Assembly: GCA_027459485.1 (NCBI GenBank)
Contig: DAIDIG010000006.1
Location: forward strand, 124,001-188,000
Length of the DNA: 64,000 nt
Source: Bdellovibrionales bacterium
Lineage (GTDB): Bacteria; Bdellovibrionota; Bdellovibrionia; Bdellovibrionales; UBA1609
Direction of reading: 5' to 3'
Shown here: positions 35,808 to 44,617 of the stretch, in pieces
Layout of the letters: each line of letters begins with the position of its first letter
How positions within the stretch are numbered: position 1 is the stretch's first letter
Program-made: the position numbers and the translations under genes
The notes under the pieces: generated by a model
What the model was told of the DNA's origin: nothing
Databases searched by the model: none
The model's input: only the letters and a program-made list of their open reading frames with translations

Positions 35808-36577
35808 TGCGCCACCTCCGCGCATTTCACGTTGTCGATAAGTCGCACGCCTTCAAGCCAAACAGCAGCGAATCGGCGGCCCCAGTGTTCTTCGACATAG
35901 TCGACCCGAAAACCAAGGCTCTCGAGCTCACGGCGCGCGGTCGATGTATCGCGCGCGGTCGATAAAACTTCAAATAGTTTCGCGGCCTGGACGCGACCAA
36001 ATGTCGATAACCGCTCATTGCGCGAGCTCATGGCAAGCCCCGTTTTTTCTCTCACGATGGGGCACCCCACAATTTCAGTTTTCATAAAAAACGCCCGCGC
36101 CATTGTCTGCACAAGACGGAATTGCTGGTAATCCTTTTCACCCATGTAGCATTGATCGGCTTGGGCCAATTGAAGAAGCTTCATCACGACGGTGAGAACA
36201 CCTTCAAAATGGCCGGGGCGAAACGCTCCACAAAGAATTTTACTTTCAGAATTTTCAATCACTTGGTATTGAAACCGATCTTCGTACATTTCACTTTCAT
36301 GTGGGAGCAGCACATAATCGACCCCGCGCTCTTGCAATAGCTCAACGTCACGACTCACGTGACGCGGATAGCTTTTTAGATCGTCGGCACTGTTGAATTG
36401 AGTTGGGTTTACGAAAATGCTCACGACCGTCACGTTATTTTCAGCTCGCGAGCGATCGACAAGTGACAAGTGTCCGTCGTGAAGCGCGCCCATTGTCGGC
36501 ACAAACCCGACACGTAAGTTTTGAGCGAATTCAGCGCGAGCCGTTTGCCACTCGCGCATGTTTTCGAATATTTTCAT
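35804..36577 (-). CDS. panC: Pantothenate synthetase
   Basis: Condenses pantoate with beta-alanine using ATP; 257 residues of the nucleotidyltransferase fold. Motifs: FVPTMGALHDGHLSLV, FVNPTQF, GAFRPGHFEGVLTVVMKL, GEKDYQQF and KTGLAMSSRNERLS. ATG at 36577 follows CAGGAGAG and overlaps the panB stop as ATGA; the longer frame to 36670 runs into panB. Confidence 0.95.
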   Translation of the reverse strand: MKIFENMREWQTARAEFAQNLRVGFVPTMGALHDGHLSLVDRSRAENNVTVVSIFVNPTQFNSADDLKSYPRHVSRDVELLQERGVDYVLLPHESEMYEDRFQYQVIENSESKILCGAFRPGHFEGVLTVVMKLLQLAQADQCYMGEKDYQQFRLVQTMARAFFMKTEIVGCPIVREKTGLAMSSRNERLSTFGRVQAAKLFEVLSTARDTSTARRELESLGFRVDYVEEHWGRRFAAVWLEGVRLIDNVKCAEVAQ

Positions 36578-37386
36578 TCGTAGCTCTCCTGAAGCGAAGG
36601 GAATTCCCCGCCAGCGACGTCTCGCGCATACGCGTTCAAAGCTTCTGTGAAAATTTGAGCGCCCGAGCAATAAGACCTCACAAAGCGCGGGCGAAACTCC
36701 GTGTTAAGACCCAGAAGGTCTTGCCACACGAGCACCTGGCCGTCGGTATCGGGGCCGGCGCCGATCCCGATAGTCGGTACCGAGAGCGCCCGTGTGATCT
36801 GTCGCGCAAGCGCGCTCGGCACGCATTCGAGCACGACACAAAATGCCCCGGCCGAATCGAGCGCTTGAGCCGCCGCCAAAAGTTTTTCGGCATCGCTCAC
36901 GTCGCGACCTTGCACGCGAAAACCACCCAATTGATTAACGGATTGGGGAGTGAGGCCGATGTGACCCATGACGGGGACGCCCGACTCCACGAGGTGTCGC
37001 ACAAATTCGATATTGCCGCTGGCGCCTTCGAGTTTCACCGCGTGCGCTCCCGCGCGCATCAATCGTTCAGCTGCCGTAACATTTTCGCTCAAATTTTTTC
37101 GGTAAGATAAAAACGGCAAATCCGCGACGACAAACTTTTCACCGTTGATTTCACGCGCGACACTTTGCGCGCCACGAACGACGGCCGAAGTGTGAAGCTC
37201 CATCATTTCAATTGTCGCGGGCAGTGTAGACGGATGTCCGTGCATCGTCATCGCCGCGCTGTCGCCGATTAAAAGAACGTCGACGTCCGAATGTGCCGCA
37301 ATGCGCGCGCTTGTGTAATCGTACACGGTCACCATTGCGATTTTTCGCCGCTCTTGTTTCTGTTTTTTAAAATCTAGTATGTTCAT
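36574..37386 (-). CDS. panB: 3-methyl-2-oxobutanoate hydroxymethyltransferase
   Basis: Makes ketopantoate, first committed step of pantothenate synthesis. TIM-barrel motifs: KIAMVTVYDYTSARIA, VLLIGDSAAMTMHGH, FVVADLPFLSY, AHAVKLEG and PVMGHIGLTPQSVNQLGGF. ATG at 37386 overlaps the end of the DUF2520 gene by 20 bases; a further in-frame TTG lies at 37419. Confidence 0.95.
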   Translation of the reverse strand: MNILDFKKQKQERRKIAMVTVYDYTSARIAAHSDVDVLLIGDSAAMTMHGHPSTLPATIEMMELHTSAVVRGAQSVAREINGEKFVVADLPFLSYRKNLSENVTAAERLMRAGAHAVKLEGASGNIEFVRHLVESGVPVMGHIGLTPQSVNQLGGFRVQGRDVSDAEKLLAAAQALDSAGAFCVVLECVPSALARQITRALSVPTIGIGAGPDTDGQVLVWQDLLGLNTEFRPRFVRSYCSGAQIFTEALNAYARDVAGGEFPSLQESYE

Positions 37387-38137
37387 CGACGATTGACCGC
37401 CTGTTTGTGTGTTGTGCAAAAAAATAATTCATGAACGAATAGTAAATCGATTGTTCAGGGCGCCCCTGAAGGGCATCGAGATGTTGAATGAGTGTCTTAT
37501 TGTCACCGCGCTGTAAGGGGCCGGTCAAAACCGATTTCGGCGCATCCGAGCCGGGTGTCGAGAGCGCGCCTTGTAGGTTTAGATACGTCCTCTCGAGATA
37601 AGGCAAAAGCAATTCACGCGGCAAATTAAGTTCAGATTCGAATTTTTGCGCGGCCATCTCCCATAACATTGTTGTGAAATTGCCGCTCATCGAACAGAGT
37701 GCGTGGTAGTATGATTTTTCTTCGCGGGCGATGTGATGGTGCGGATTCGGCAGCTCGAGCAAAATCTCTTCAAACGGGCGGGCCATTTCGTTCGCGGCGT
37801 TCTTTTCGCATACGAACGGTATGCGCATATAGGTTTCAAGGTCGTACAATTCGGGCCCAAATGTCATAAGCGGATGTGCGCCTGCGATTTGTGGATGCGA
37901 GAGCGCACCTGAAAAATGCACCGTTTTGCGAGCCGGTAAAAACGGGTGGGTTGCGAAAAAATCAGCGATTGCCGAATCGCTGATAAGAAGAAGTATACAA
38001 TCGGCCGATTTTGCCAAGGCCGCAAGGTCTTCTTGGCTGCTTCGGCTCCAACAAGCATGTGGAATGTTAAGAAGGCTTAAATAATGATCGAAATGTCGGG
38101 CGCATCGGCCGCCGCCGACGATTAAGTAATTTTTCAC
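37367..38137 (-). CDS. Rossmann-fold DUF2520 protein, candidate ketopantoate reductase
   Basis: A 256-residue protein with an N-terminal NAD(P)-binding start YLIVGGGRCARHFDHYL, a middle with CILLLISDSAIADFF and VHFSGALSHPQIAGAHPLMTFG, and a helical C-terminal DUF2520 domain (EKSYYHALCSMSGNFTTMLW). This is the layout of dehydrogenases in the ketopantoate-reductase superfamily. It opens the pantothenate operon, which otherwise lacks panE, so reduction of ketopantoate to pantoate is an attractive guess. From memory, mycobacteria carry a DUF2520 gene next to panC-panD-coaX. Confidence 0.75.
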   Translation of the reverse strand: MKNYLIVGGGRCARHFDHYLSLLNIPHACWSRSSQEDLAALAKSADCILLLISDSAIADFFATHPFLPARKTVHFSGALSHPQIAGAHPLMTFGPELYDLETYMRIPFVCEKNAANEMARPFEEILLELPNPHHHIAREEKSYYHALCSMSGNFTTMLWEMAAQKFESELNLPRELLLPYLERTYLNLQGALSTPGSDAPKSVLTGPLQRGDNKTLIQHLDALQGRPEQSIYYSFMNYFFAQHTNRRSIVDEHTRF

Positions 38138-38183
38138 GGGTACCTGTCCTCTTTCAGATCAAGTCCTATGGGCTGACCCTAGC

Positions 38184-38876
38184 ATGGGTGGGTGTTCAAT
38201 GGCAAATGTCGAGATCGAGTTCGGTCGTCACGTCTTCGCACCATTTGCGCGGCGAACCGCCGCCGTGGTAACTGTGGGCATGTTTCAGAAATCAGACCGA
38301 ATTGTGCTTTGGCTCATTGCGGGCGTCGCCGTCTTGTTTACGGCGCTGGCCGTTAAAAAAGTATTCGAAGTTTCGACTCAGACGCCTGTGTCGTCGGTCA
38401 TGGATCTCACCCAGTTTGCAAAGCCCGAGCAGATCGGCGCCGTTTTGTACCGGCGGTTTTGGCTCGAACTTCGCGATCACTCCACGGTGGTGTTGGGCGG
38501 ATTAGACCCCGACAGTCAGCGCGTCTGGACGGGGTTTCGCGAGGTCGCCCAGGCTTCAGGTGTCGATTATTCGCCAGACCCGGCGGCTCAACATTTTTAT
38601 TTGGTAGTAGCAAGTTCACCGGCTGAACTCAAAGAAGCGCGACAAAAGCGGCCGAACGCATTTTTAATTTTCGAAACATGGCTTCCGCTCACCCAAGCCG
38701 AGCGCACGGGCGCGAAGCTCACGTGCGAAAAGTCGCAGTTCGCCTGCTTGTCGCTCGTCGCCGCCGATCAGGGGCGGTTACGAAGACGCGACCCGAAACA
38801 ATGGACAGCCGTCGTATTGCGACTCGACCGCGATCCGAATGTGATCTTACTTTTCGTGCACGGGCCGACGAAATAA
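38184..38876 (+). CDS. Single-span membrane protein of unknown function
   Basis: One membrane segment (IVLWLIAGVAVLFTALAV) preceded by MFQKSDR and followed by a soluble extracytoplasmic domain with HFYLVVASSPAELKEARQKR and VVLRLDRDPNVILLFV. Three in-frame ATGs (38184, 38199, 38280) lack a clear ribosome site; 38280 would put the membrane segment right at the N-terminus, as is usual. No family recognised. Divergent from the pantothenate operon and converging on the 5'-nucleotidase gene end-to-end. Confidence 0.6.
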   Translation: MGGCSMANVEIEFGRHVFAPFARRTAAVVTVGMFQKSDRIVLWLIAGVAVLFTALAVKKVFEVSTQTPVSSVMDLTQFAKPEQIGAVLYRRFWLELRDHSTVVLGGLDPDSQRVWTGFREVAQASGVDYSPDPAAQHFYLVVASSPAELKEARQKRPNAFLIFETWLPLTQAERTGAKLTCEKSQFACLSLVAADQGRLRRRDPKQWTAVVLRLDRDPNVILLFVHGPTK

Positions 38877-40262
38877 TCAGCCGGGGACTTCGTGCGGGAG
38901 CGGCCGTCGCATTGAGCGATAATATGTGCGTGGCGACATCTTGAGAAAATGCCCGAGTCGGGCTGTGTAAATGCAAGCGAAACGCTCGACCTGATAGGCG
39001 AAATAACTCTCTTCGATTCCGACGCGCATGACTTCGCCCCATTGCGGATTGAAGAGCTTCTGCTGTTTACGAATGAGTGGCGAAATTTCTTTATCTAACG
39101 CCATCGCCTTTTTAATGAGCGCGTTGATTTTCTTTTCGTCGGTGTTTTTGCCGGTCTCGATTTTTCGCGAAATCAAATCATCGATCTGCGTTTCAAGCGG
39201 GAGTTTCTTCGCCATCCACTTATTGATTTGTTTAACAATCGGCTCCGCCCGCTCGATGGCTTTGATTTCGTTGTCGAGCTCCTCGACCACGAGTGCCGTC
39301 CGCCAGGCGCAATCCTTTTTGATACGTACGACGTCGCCGTAAATATGATCACCGATATAAAGAACTTCATCCGCCTCGAGCCCCAATTCAGCGGTGAAGC
39401 GATTGGCATTGCCACCTCTGTAAACGCCCGGGCTAAGGAGCTCATTTTGCGCGACCTCGGCGCCGGCGGCGCCTGTGTGGGCGTCGATCTTTACAAACGG
39501 CGAATCTTCGAAGAAGAAATTGGGTTTGCCGGCGCGAACAATGACGTAGTTAAAAAGATCCTGCCATCCGCCGGATCGTTTCGTGAAGGGCGATATCGCG
39601 TAATCAAGAAGAAGTTTCGCATACGAATAATCCGAATTCGTAATAATAAAAAACTTCTTGTTGTGTTTCATGTAGCGTTCGATACCGTTCACCGTATCGC
39701 GATCTTTGATGATATATTGAGCCAAGTTGTCGCGAACGTGCTCCTTGAGGCTGCCGTCGCGGTGGGCCTCGTCGAGAACGGCGTTTAAGTCCTCGGCGAT
39801 CGTCATGAAATCGGGCAGTGAACTCTTGCACTCGCCTTCTTTGAGGTCGACCAATTGGGCGAACAACGTCGCAAACGATATAGAAAACGTCGTGTCGATT
39901 TTGTCGTAACTTTTATCTTTGATGTCGATGTAGGTACTTTTGTAAATGCGATTTTGTTTCGCGAAATCGATCATCTCAGTGCCATGGCTGCTGAGGCGGA
40001 TCGCAGTATGGCGCGAGAGCTTGAGAACGTTACCTTTGGCCTTGTCGATGATGAGGCCGCGAATCGCCCCCTTAAAATTGAATTTAAGGCGCATGATCGC
40101 GTTCGGGTAACCTCTTTTGGCAACCAATTTCTCGCGCATTATCAGGTGCGCGAGTTTTTCGAAATTTTCGCTTTTGTAACGGACGAGCGTGTGATCCATA
40201 TCGAGGCCGATATGGTGGATGCGTTTCATGTTGAGGGTACGATTACAAAAAACTTGATGCAT
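38877..40262 (-). CDS. HAD-IG family 5'-nucleotidase (cN-II-like)
   Basis: Cytosolic purine 5'-nucleotidase-type hydrolase of 461 residues. The nucleophile motif is HIGLDMDHTLVRY, motif II lies in FIITNSDY, and motif IV in EVLYIGDHIYGDVVRIKKDCAWRT. It removes phosphate from IMP/GMP-like nucleotides in the eukaryotic relatives. The C-terminal 100 residues are helical with possible coiled coil. Start at 40262 has a weak AGG; 40229 (MKRIHHIG) is an alternative. Lies eight bases after the rhodanese gene. Confidence 0.88.
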   Translation of the reverse strand: MHQVFCNRTLNMKRIHHIGLDMDHTLVRYKSENFEKLAHLIMREKLVAKRGYPNAIMRLKFNFKGAIRGLIIDKAKGNVLKLSRHTAIRLSSHGTEMIDFAKQNRIYKSTYIDIKDKSYDKIDTTFSISFATLFAQLVDLKEGECKSSLPDFMTIAEDLNAVLDEAHRDGSLKEHVRDNLAQYIIKDRDTVNGIERYMKHNKKFFIITNSDYSYAKLLLDYAISPFTKRSGGWQDLFNYVIVRAGKPNFFFEDSPFVKIDAHTGAAGAEVAQNELLSPGVYRGGNANRFTAELGLEADEVLYIGDHIYGDVVRIKKDCAWRTALVVEELDNEIKAIERAEPIVKQINKWMAKKLPLETQIDDLISRKIETGKNTDEKKINALIKKAMALDKEISPLIRKQQKLFNPQWGEVMRVGIEESYFAYQVERFACIYTARLGHFLKMSPRTYYRSMRRPLPHEVPG

Positions 40263-40270
40263 GAATGGAC

Positions 40271-40645
40271 CTAAGCTTGGCGGTCAGCGGTGGGGAGATT
40301 CCTTTTCGTCCACTCGATCATCCCGCCTTTCATATTGAAGGCGTGGGCATACCCGTTTTGTTTGGCAAACTGTGTCGCTTGGGCTGAGCGGCCGCCGCTT
40401 CGGCAAACAAAGACCACGACATCGTCGGGCGAAATTTGCGACAAATTCTGCGGGAGCGTGCTCAAAACGATATGCTTGGCTTCGGCGATATGGCCGTATT
40501 CGCCCACCCATTCATGGGGTTCGCGGACATCGACAATACAGACCTTGCCTTTGCAGGCAAAAACATCTTCCACCGTAACGTCAATGACATTCGGGTTGGC
40601 CGGGTTTGCTGTTTGCGACTGAAACGGGATCTTGGACATTGACAT
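40271..40645 (-). CDS. Rhodanese-like sulfurtransferase domain protein
   Basis: Single-domain rhodanese of 124 residues. IVDVREPHEWVGEYGHI is the N-terminal signature and VFVCRSGGRSAQAT holds the active-site cysteine; the rest (NMKGGMIEWTK) is standard. It transfers sulfane sulfur, partner unknown. Cytoplasmic, no signal peptide. It is divergent from hpd with a 23-base gap and is probably cotranscribed with the 5'-nucleotidase. Confidence 0.93.
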   Translation of the reverse strand: MSMSKIPFQSQTANPANPNVIDVTVEDVFACKGKVCIVDVREPHEWVGEYGHIAEAKHIVLSTLPQNLSQISPDDVVVFVCRSGGRSAQATQFAKQNGYAHAFNMKGGMIEWTKRNLPTADRQA

Positions 40646-40661
40646 GGATCTACCATAATAT
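40632..40661 (+). promoter_or_regulatory. Putative promoter of hpd
   Basis: TTGGAC (40632-40637), an 18-base spacer and TAATAT (40656-40661). The predicted start falls at about 40668, at or one base before the hpd ATG, which has no ribosome site. The -35 box lies inside the 5' end of the opposite-strand rhodanese gene. Confidence 0.4.
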
Positions 40662-40668
40662 TATCGCT

Positions 40669-41730
40669 ATGGAAATGACGCAAAGCCACGAAAAGCAATT
40701 GGAAAACCCGGTCGGTCTCGACGGGATGGAGTTTATTGAATTCACCGCGCCGAACCCCGGTGCACAGCTCGAACGGCTGTTCGAGCGCTGGGGTTTTAAA
40801 AAGGTCGGGGATCATAAGAAGAAAAACGTGAGTCTTTACGCACAGAATTCGATTCGGTTCATCGTCAATCGCGAGACTGATTCGTTCGCCCAACAGTTCG
40901 GCAATGCGCACGGGCCATCTATTTGCGCAACCGGGTTTCGCGTGAAGAACGCCGAAAAGGCGATGAGCGAAGCGGTGAAACGCGGAGCAAAAGCGGTGCC
41001 GCCGTCGAAGCACCATAGCTTTCCGGCTGTGTACGGCATCGGCGACTCGGTGATTTATTTTATCGATCAATACTCGCAGTCCAAATTGTACGGCGCGTAC
41101 GAAAGCGACTTCAACTTGACGACGCACGACCCGGTTCGTGGGCACACGCTTCTGACCATCGATCATTTGACGAACAACGTCCCCAAAGGGGCAATGCAGC
41201 AGTGGTGCGACTTTTATTCGAAGATTTTTAATTTTCGCGAAGTGCGCTATTTCGATATTAAAGGCAAGCAGACGGGTTTGTTTTCGAAAGTCATGCGCAG
41301 CCCCTGCAACAAAATTATAATTCCGATCAACGAACCTGTCGGCGAAAAGTCGCAAATTCAAGAATACCTTGAGGAGTATCACGGCTCAGGTATTCAACAC
41401 GTCGCACTCCTCACGGCGGATATCATGTCGAGTCTTCGCGGGCTGAAGCGCGCCGATATCGAGTTTCTTGACACCATCGACACGTATTACGATTTACTGC
41501 CGAAACGCTTGCCGAATGTGACCGAAGACATCGATCAACTTCGCGAACTTAAAGTTTTGGCGGATGGCGATGAAGAAGGTTATCTGCTTCAAATATTTTC
41601 GAAGAATTTAATTGGGCCAATATTTTTCGAAGTCATTCAAAGAAAAAACCACATGGGTTTCGGCGAAGGTAACTTTCAAGCGCTTTTCGATTCGATCGAA
41701 GAAGACCAGCGCCGCCGAGGGTATTTGTAG
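40669..41730 (+). CDS. hpd: 4-hydroxyphenylpyruvate dioxygenase
   Basis: Fe(II) enzyme that converts 4-hydroxyphenylpyruvate to homogentisate in tyrosine degradation; 353 residues. Two vicinal-oxygen-chelate halves are present; iron ligands are the His in LLTIDHLTNNV, the His in GIQHVALLT and the C-terminal Glu in IGPIFFEVIQRKNHMGFGEG. ATG at 40669 (or 40675) lacks a Shine-Dalgarno and may be leaderless. Its partner hmgA lies 1.75 kb downstream on the same strand, beyond two opposite-strand genes. Confidence 0.95.
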   Translation: MEMTQSHEKQLENPVGLDGMEFIEFTAPNPGAQLERLFERWGFKKVGDHKKKNVSLYAQNSIRFIVNRETDSFAQQFGNAHGPSICATGFRVKNAEKAMSEAVKRGAKAVPPSKHHSFPAVYGIGDSVIYFIDQYSQSKLYGAYESDFNLTTHDPVRGHTLLTIDHLTNNVPKGAMQQWCDFYSKIFNFREVRYFDIKGKQTGLFSKVMRSPCNKIIIPINEPVGEKSQIQEYLEEYHGSGIQHVALLTADIMSSLRGLKRADIEFLDTIDTYYDLLPKRLPNVTEDIDQLRELKVLADGDEEGYLLQIFSKNLIGPIFFEVIQRKNHMGFGEGNFQALFDSIEEDQRRRGYL

Positions 41731-41754
41731 AATCGTCGTCCACACTAGAGAGCT

Positions 41755-42669
41755 TTATTTCGCCGGTTGATACACAAGTTGAAATTGTAAGTTTTCATCT
41801 GCGGTCAATCGCGACCCCGCAAGCGTGAGATCGCCGGTTTTTTTATCCACCGTTTCTTGAACGATCAACGGAACTTGATCTTCGTAATCGAGCTTATAAA
41901 CGCCGGTAGAGAACGGCTTTGTCTGTAGCACTTTATCCGTCACAAAAGTAAACAATCGGTACTGAGGTTTTGCCCAGAACAGGGCGATACCGGATTTGTT
42001 CGATGATAGTCCGGCTTGAAATAATCCGAGTTGTTCAAAAGTAATTTTACCATTTTTTAAGGTAATAGCTGGCGAAAGATTTATGTTAATCGTGTCGTCA
42101 AATTGGGTTGAGCCTTGAACCTGTTGAGTCACCTTATCCGAGCCGGAAATCTGGCCGGGTACGCTCAAGTCCAACTCCCATAGATCAGAAACATTGTTTT
42201 TGGCAGAGGAAGCAACTCGCGCCGAAACGTAAATAAATACATCGGTTAACTCGAACCGGCCATTGAGTTGGCTGAGCTGCGATGGCTTTTCGCTTGGCGC
42301 GGCGGGTGGAGTCGCTGCGCTGGACTCTTTTCTTACACGAGCGCTCGATGCAGTTGTGCTGGCACCAGCGACCGAGCCACTGGCTGCGGGCGATCCGCCA
42401 GAAGATCCGCCGGCGGGAGGAACGCCAGGTGAGCCACTGTTGGTCGATACGCCTGAGGATCTTGAGGCTGAACCATTCGACGAGCCGCTCGGCGAGGGGA
42501 TGGTCTTTGATGGAGTTGGTGTCAATTGGCCTTTTGCTTGGCCGTTGGCGACGCCGCCTTGCGAGTTGTTTGCTGCCGGTCGCGGGATATCATTTGGAGT
42601 ATTGGGGGCGCAGGCGAAGATAAAGGTGGCGGCCGACAAAACAATGATAGTACGAAAAATCTGATTCAC
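41755..42669 (-). CDS. Lipoprotein with low-complexity linker
   Basis: A 304-residue lipoprotein: signal IIVLSAATFIFAC, then about 120 residues very rich in Ser, Gly, Pro, Ala and Thr, then a soluble beta-rich domain from LNGRFELTDVFIYVSARVA to the end. The design is that of an outer-membrane lipoprotein whose linker spans some distance to a C-terminal functional domain. Family unknown. GTG start at 42669 with GAGGAG six bases upstream. It separates hpd from hmgA together with the RAYT-like gene. Confidence 0.75.
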   Translation of the reverse strand: MNQIFRTIIVLSAATFIFACAPNTPNDIPRPAANNSQGGVANGQAKGQLTPTPSKTIPSPSGSSNGSASRSSGVSTNSGSPGVPPAGGSSGGSPAASGSVAGASTTASSARVRKESSAATPPAAPSEKPSQLSQLNGRFELTDVFIYVSARVASSAKNNVSDLWELDLSVPGQISGSDKVTQQVQGSTQFDDTININLSPAITLKNGKITFEQLGLFQAGLSSNKSGIALFWAKPQYRLFTFVTDKVLQTKPFSTGVYKLDYEDQVPLIVQETVDKKTGDLTLAGSRLTADENLQFQLVYQPAK

Positions 42670-42838
42670 GCCATACTCCTCAAGCTAACGGACTAATCGC
42701 TGCAATCGCGAGACTTAAGAAACCATTGCAAAGACATGCCAAGTGGAGCGGCTCTCTATAATTTGAGTCGCGAAAGATCGGTGTTCAACTGTTAGACGGC
42801 GTGCCGAAAAGCGGCGTATAGGCGCAAATAATTCGTAT

Positions 42839-43414
42839 TCATTCGGGCGGGCTAGGGCCCTTTAAAATGACTCGCGCAATCGGTCGAGGCAGGCCCTGCG
42901 CTTCGAGCTGATTGAGCATTATGTAATCACGAATGGTCAGCTCGTCTTTGAACCCGACAATGATGCGTGAGAACGGGCGGCGATCCCAAAATTTATCGCC
43001 GGCCGCGCGCAAGCGATGGATTGGCTCGAGATTCCACCGCGACGCCCCCGTCACCTTCATCATAATCGCGCTCGTGATCGCGCGTATAAACGGTTTGTAT
43101 CCGTTTCGGTTATTGAGTTGCAAGTGAAGATGAATATGATTGCCGACATTCGCCATCGAGCGAACTCTAATCGCGTATTTGAGCGCAAATGCCTCTATTA
43201 TTCTACGAACAGATCGTTTATGCCGAAAAAACGACCACTCGCCACGCGCCTGAGTCGACCGCATAACGAAATGCATGGAGTATCGGGTGGATAGCGGCCG
43301 CCCGTGCCTTCGACTTTTCCGTTTTGTAAGAAGAGAGCCTCCATACGAACGAGACGTTTTACAGAAAAAATCGGTTTGCCTACGGTCTTTTAGTAAATTC
43401 AATTTCTCGTTCAT
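42839..43414 (-). CDS. RAYT/IS200-like HUH endonuclease-family protein
   Basis: About 190 residues of the Y1 transposase (REP-associated tyrosine transposase) type. The HUH metal motif is in VGNHIHLHLQL and a candidate catalytic tyrosine is in ELTIRDYIMLNQLEAQGL. The N-terminal half is basic (TKRKSRRHGRPLS). Such domesticated enzymes nick single-stranded palindromes; no copies of an associated palindrome were identified here. ATG at 43414 is preferred; the longer frame to 43486 would overlap the hmgA start and has no ribosome site. Single, opposite-strand insertion between the tyrosine-degradation genes. Confidence 0.8.
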   Translation of the reverse strand: MNEKLNLLKDRRQTDFFCKTSRSYGGSLLTKRKSRRHGRPLSTRYSMHFVMRSTQARGEWSFFRHKRSVRRIIEAFALKYAIRVRSMANVGNHIHLHLQLNNRNGYKPFIRAITSAIMMKVTGASRWNLEPIHRLRAAGDKFWDRRPFSRIIVGFKDELTIRDYIMLNQLEAQGLPRPIARVILKGPSPPE

Positions 43415-43484
43415 GTGAACGAAGGTATAACTTGACGGTAAATGTTTGTCAATGTAGAACTTAAGCACGGTTAAGGAGATCCCC

Positions 43485-44585
43485 ATGCACCACTACGCGC
43501 AAGGTAAATCGACGAAGCAGGCTCATAAAGCGATCCCCGACGGGCACTTTGAAGAGGAGCAGGGACTTAAAGGTTTTTTTGGGCCCGTGTCGCATTTGAT
43601 TCGCAAGCAGCCGAGCACGCGTTGGTCGAAAATCGAAGGTGAACTGAAGCCAAGAATGTTCGATCTTGCTAAAATTGACGGCGGTCGACAACGGCTGTTC
43701 TACAATTCAGCCCTTAACGTATACTGGTGGTGGGCTGTTCCGACACAGCCCGATCAGCTAAAGGCGTTTCGCTCAAGCGATGGCGACTTGCTTTATTTTT
43801 GCCATAAAGGTGAAGGCGAGTTTTTGACCGAGTACGGTTTGCTGACGTATCGAGCGGGTCACTACCTCAATGTGCCAAAATGTATCGCGCACACGATCGT
43901 CGCCAAGTCGCCGTCGATTTTTTTCGTCGTCGAGAATCTCAACAGCCATTATGAAGAGCCCGCGCGCGGGATTGTGGGGCGGCAGGCGGTTTACGACATT
44001 AACGCCATCGGCAAACCCGACCTCGAAAAATTGCACGCCCGGTTACGCGAGCTTCATGAACCTGTCCGCGAAATCGAAGTGAAGCACGAAGAACAAACCA
44101 CGCGATTTTTGTACAATGATACCATTTACGACGTGGTAGGATGGAAGGGCGATTTGTTCCCGTTCACGCTCCACATGGATGACATGATGCCGCTGATGTC
44201 TCATCGCGCGCATTTGCCACCTTCGGCGCATTCAACTTTGGTCGCCCGCGATTTTGTTGTTTGCACGTTTTTGCCGCGACCGCTTGAAAAAGATTCTGAT
44301 GCTTTAAAAGTGCCGTTTTATCATCAGAATATCGATTACGACGAAATCATTTTCTATCACGACGGCAATTTTTTCAGCCGTGACAATTTGCACGCGGGTA
44401 TGCTTTCGCTTCACCCTTCTGGCTTTCCGCACGGTCCGCATCCCAAGGCGATGAAGGGGATATCAGATAAAACAGAGACGAACGAATACGCTGTGATGGT
44501 CGATTCACGTTTACGGCTCAATCGCGAACCGGCGATTTCTCGAGTGGAGCTCGAGAATTATTGGCAGTCGTGGATGATTAAATGA
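43485..44585 (+). CDS. hmgA: Homogentisate 1,2-dioxygenase
   Basis: Opens the ring of homogentisate to maleylacetoacetate in tyrosine catabolism. A 366-residue cupin-type protein with YLNVPKCIAHTIV, VENLNSHYE, and the iron-binding C-terminal region LSLHPSGFPHGPHPKA. A strong AAGGAGA precedes the ATG. Maleylacetoacetate isomerase and fumarylacetoacetase genes are not in this window. Confidence 0.94.
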   Translation: MHHYAQGKSTKQAHKAIPDGHFEEEQGLKGFFGPVSHLIRKQPSTRWSKIEGELKPRMFDLAKIDGGRQRLFYNSALNVYWWWAVPTQPDQLKAFRSSDGDLLYFCHKGEGEFLTEYGLLTYRAGHYLNVPKCIAHTIVAKSPSIFFVVENLNSHYEEPARGIVGRQAVYDINAIGKPDLEKLHARLRELHEPVREIEVKHEEQTTRFLYNDTIYDVVGWKGDLFPFTLHMDDMMPLMSHRAHLPPSAHSTLVARDFVVCTFLPRPLEKDSDALKVPFYHQNIDYDEIIFYHDGNFFSRDNLHAGMLSLHPSGFPHGPHPKAMKGISDKTETNEYAVMVDSRLRLNREPAISRVELENYWQSWMIK

Positions 44586-44617
44586 GCGCGCATTTTAATT
44601 GCACGAGTGGTCGCTAA

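Noticed and set aside
42727-42742. Sigma-54-like TTGGCATGTCTTTGCAA on the minus strand before the lipoprotein gene
   Set aside because: The GG and GC doublets are one base too close for a -24/-12 promoter; spacing is strict in the family.
43415-43486. Longer N-terminus of the RAYT-like protein up to 43486
   Set aside because: It overlaps the hmgA start codon, lacks a ribosome site and has no family resemblance.
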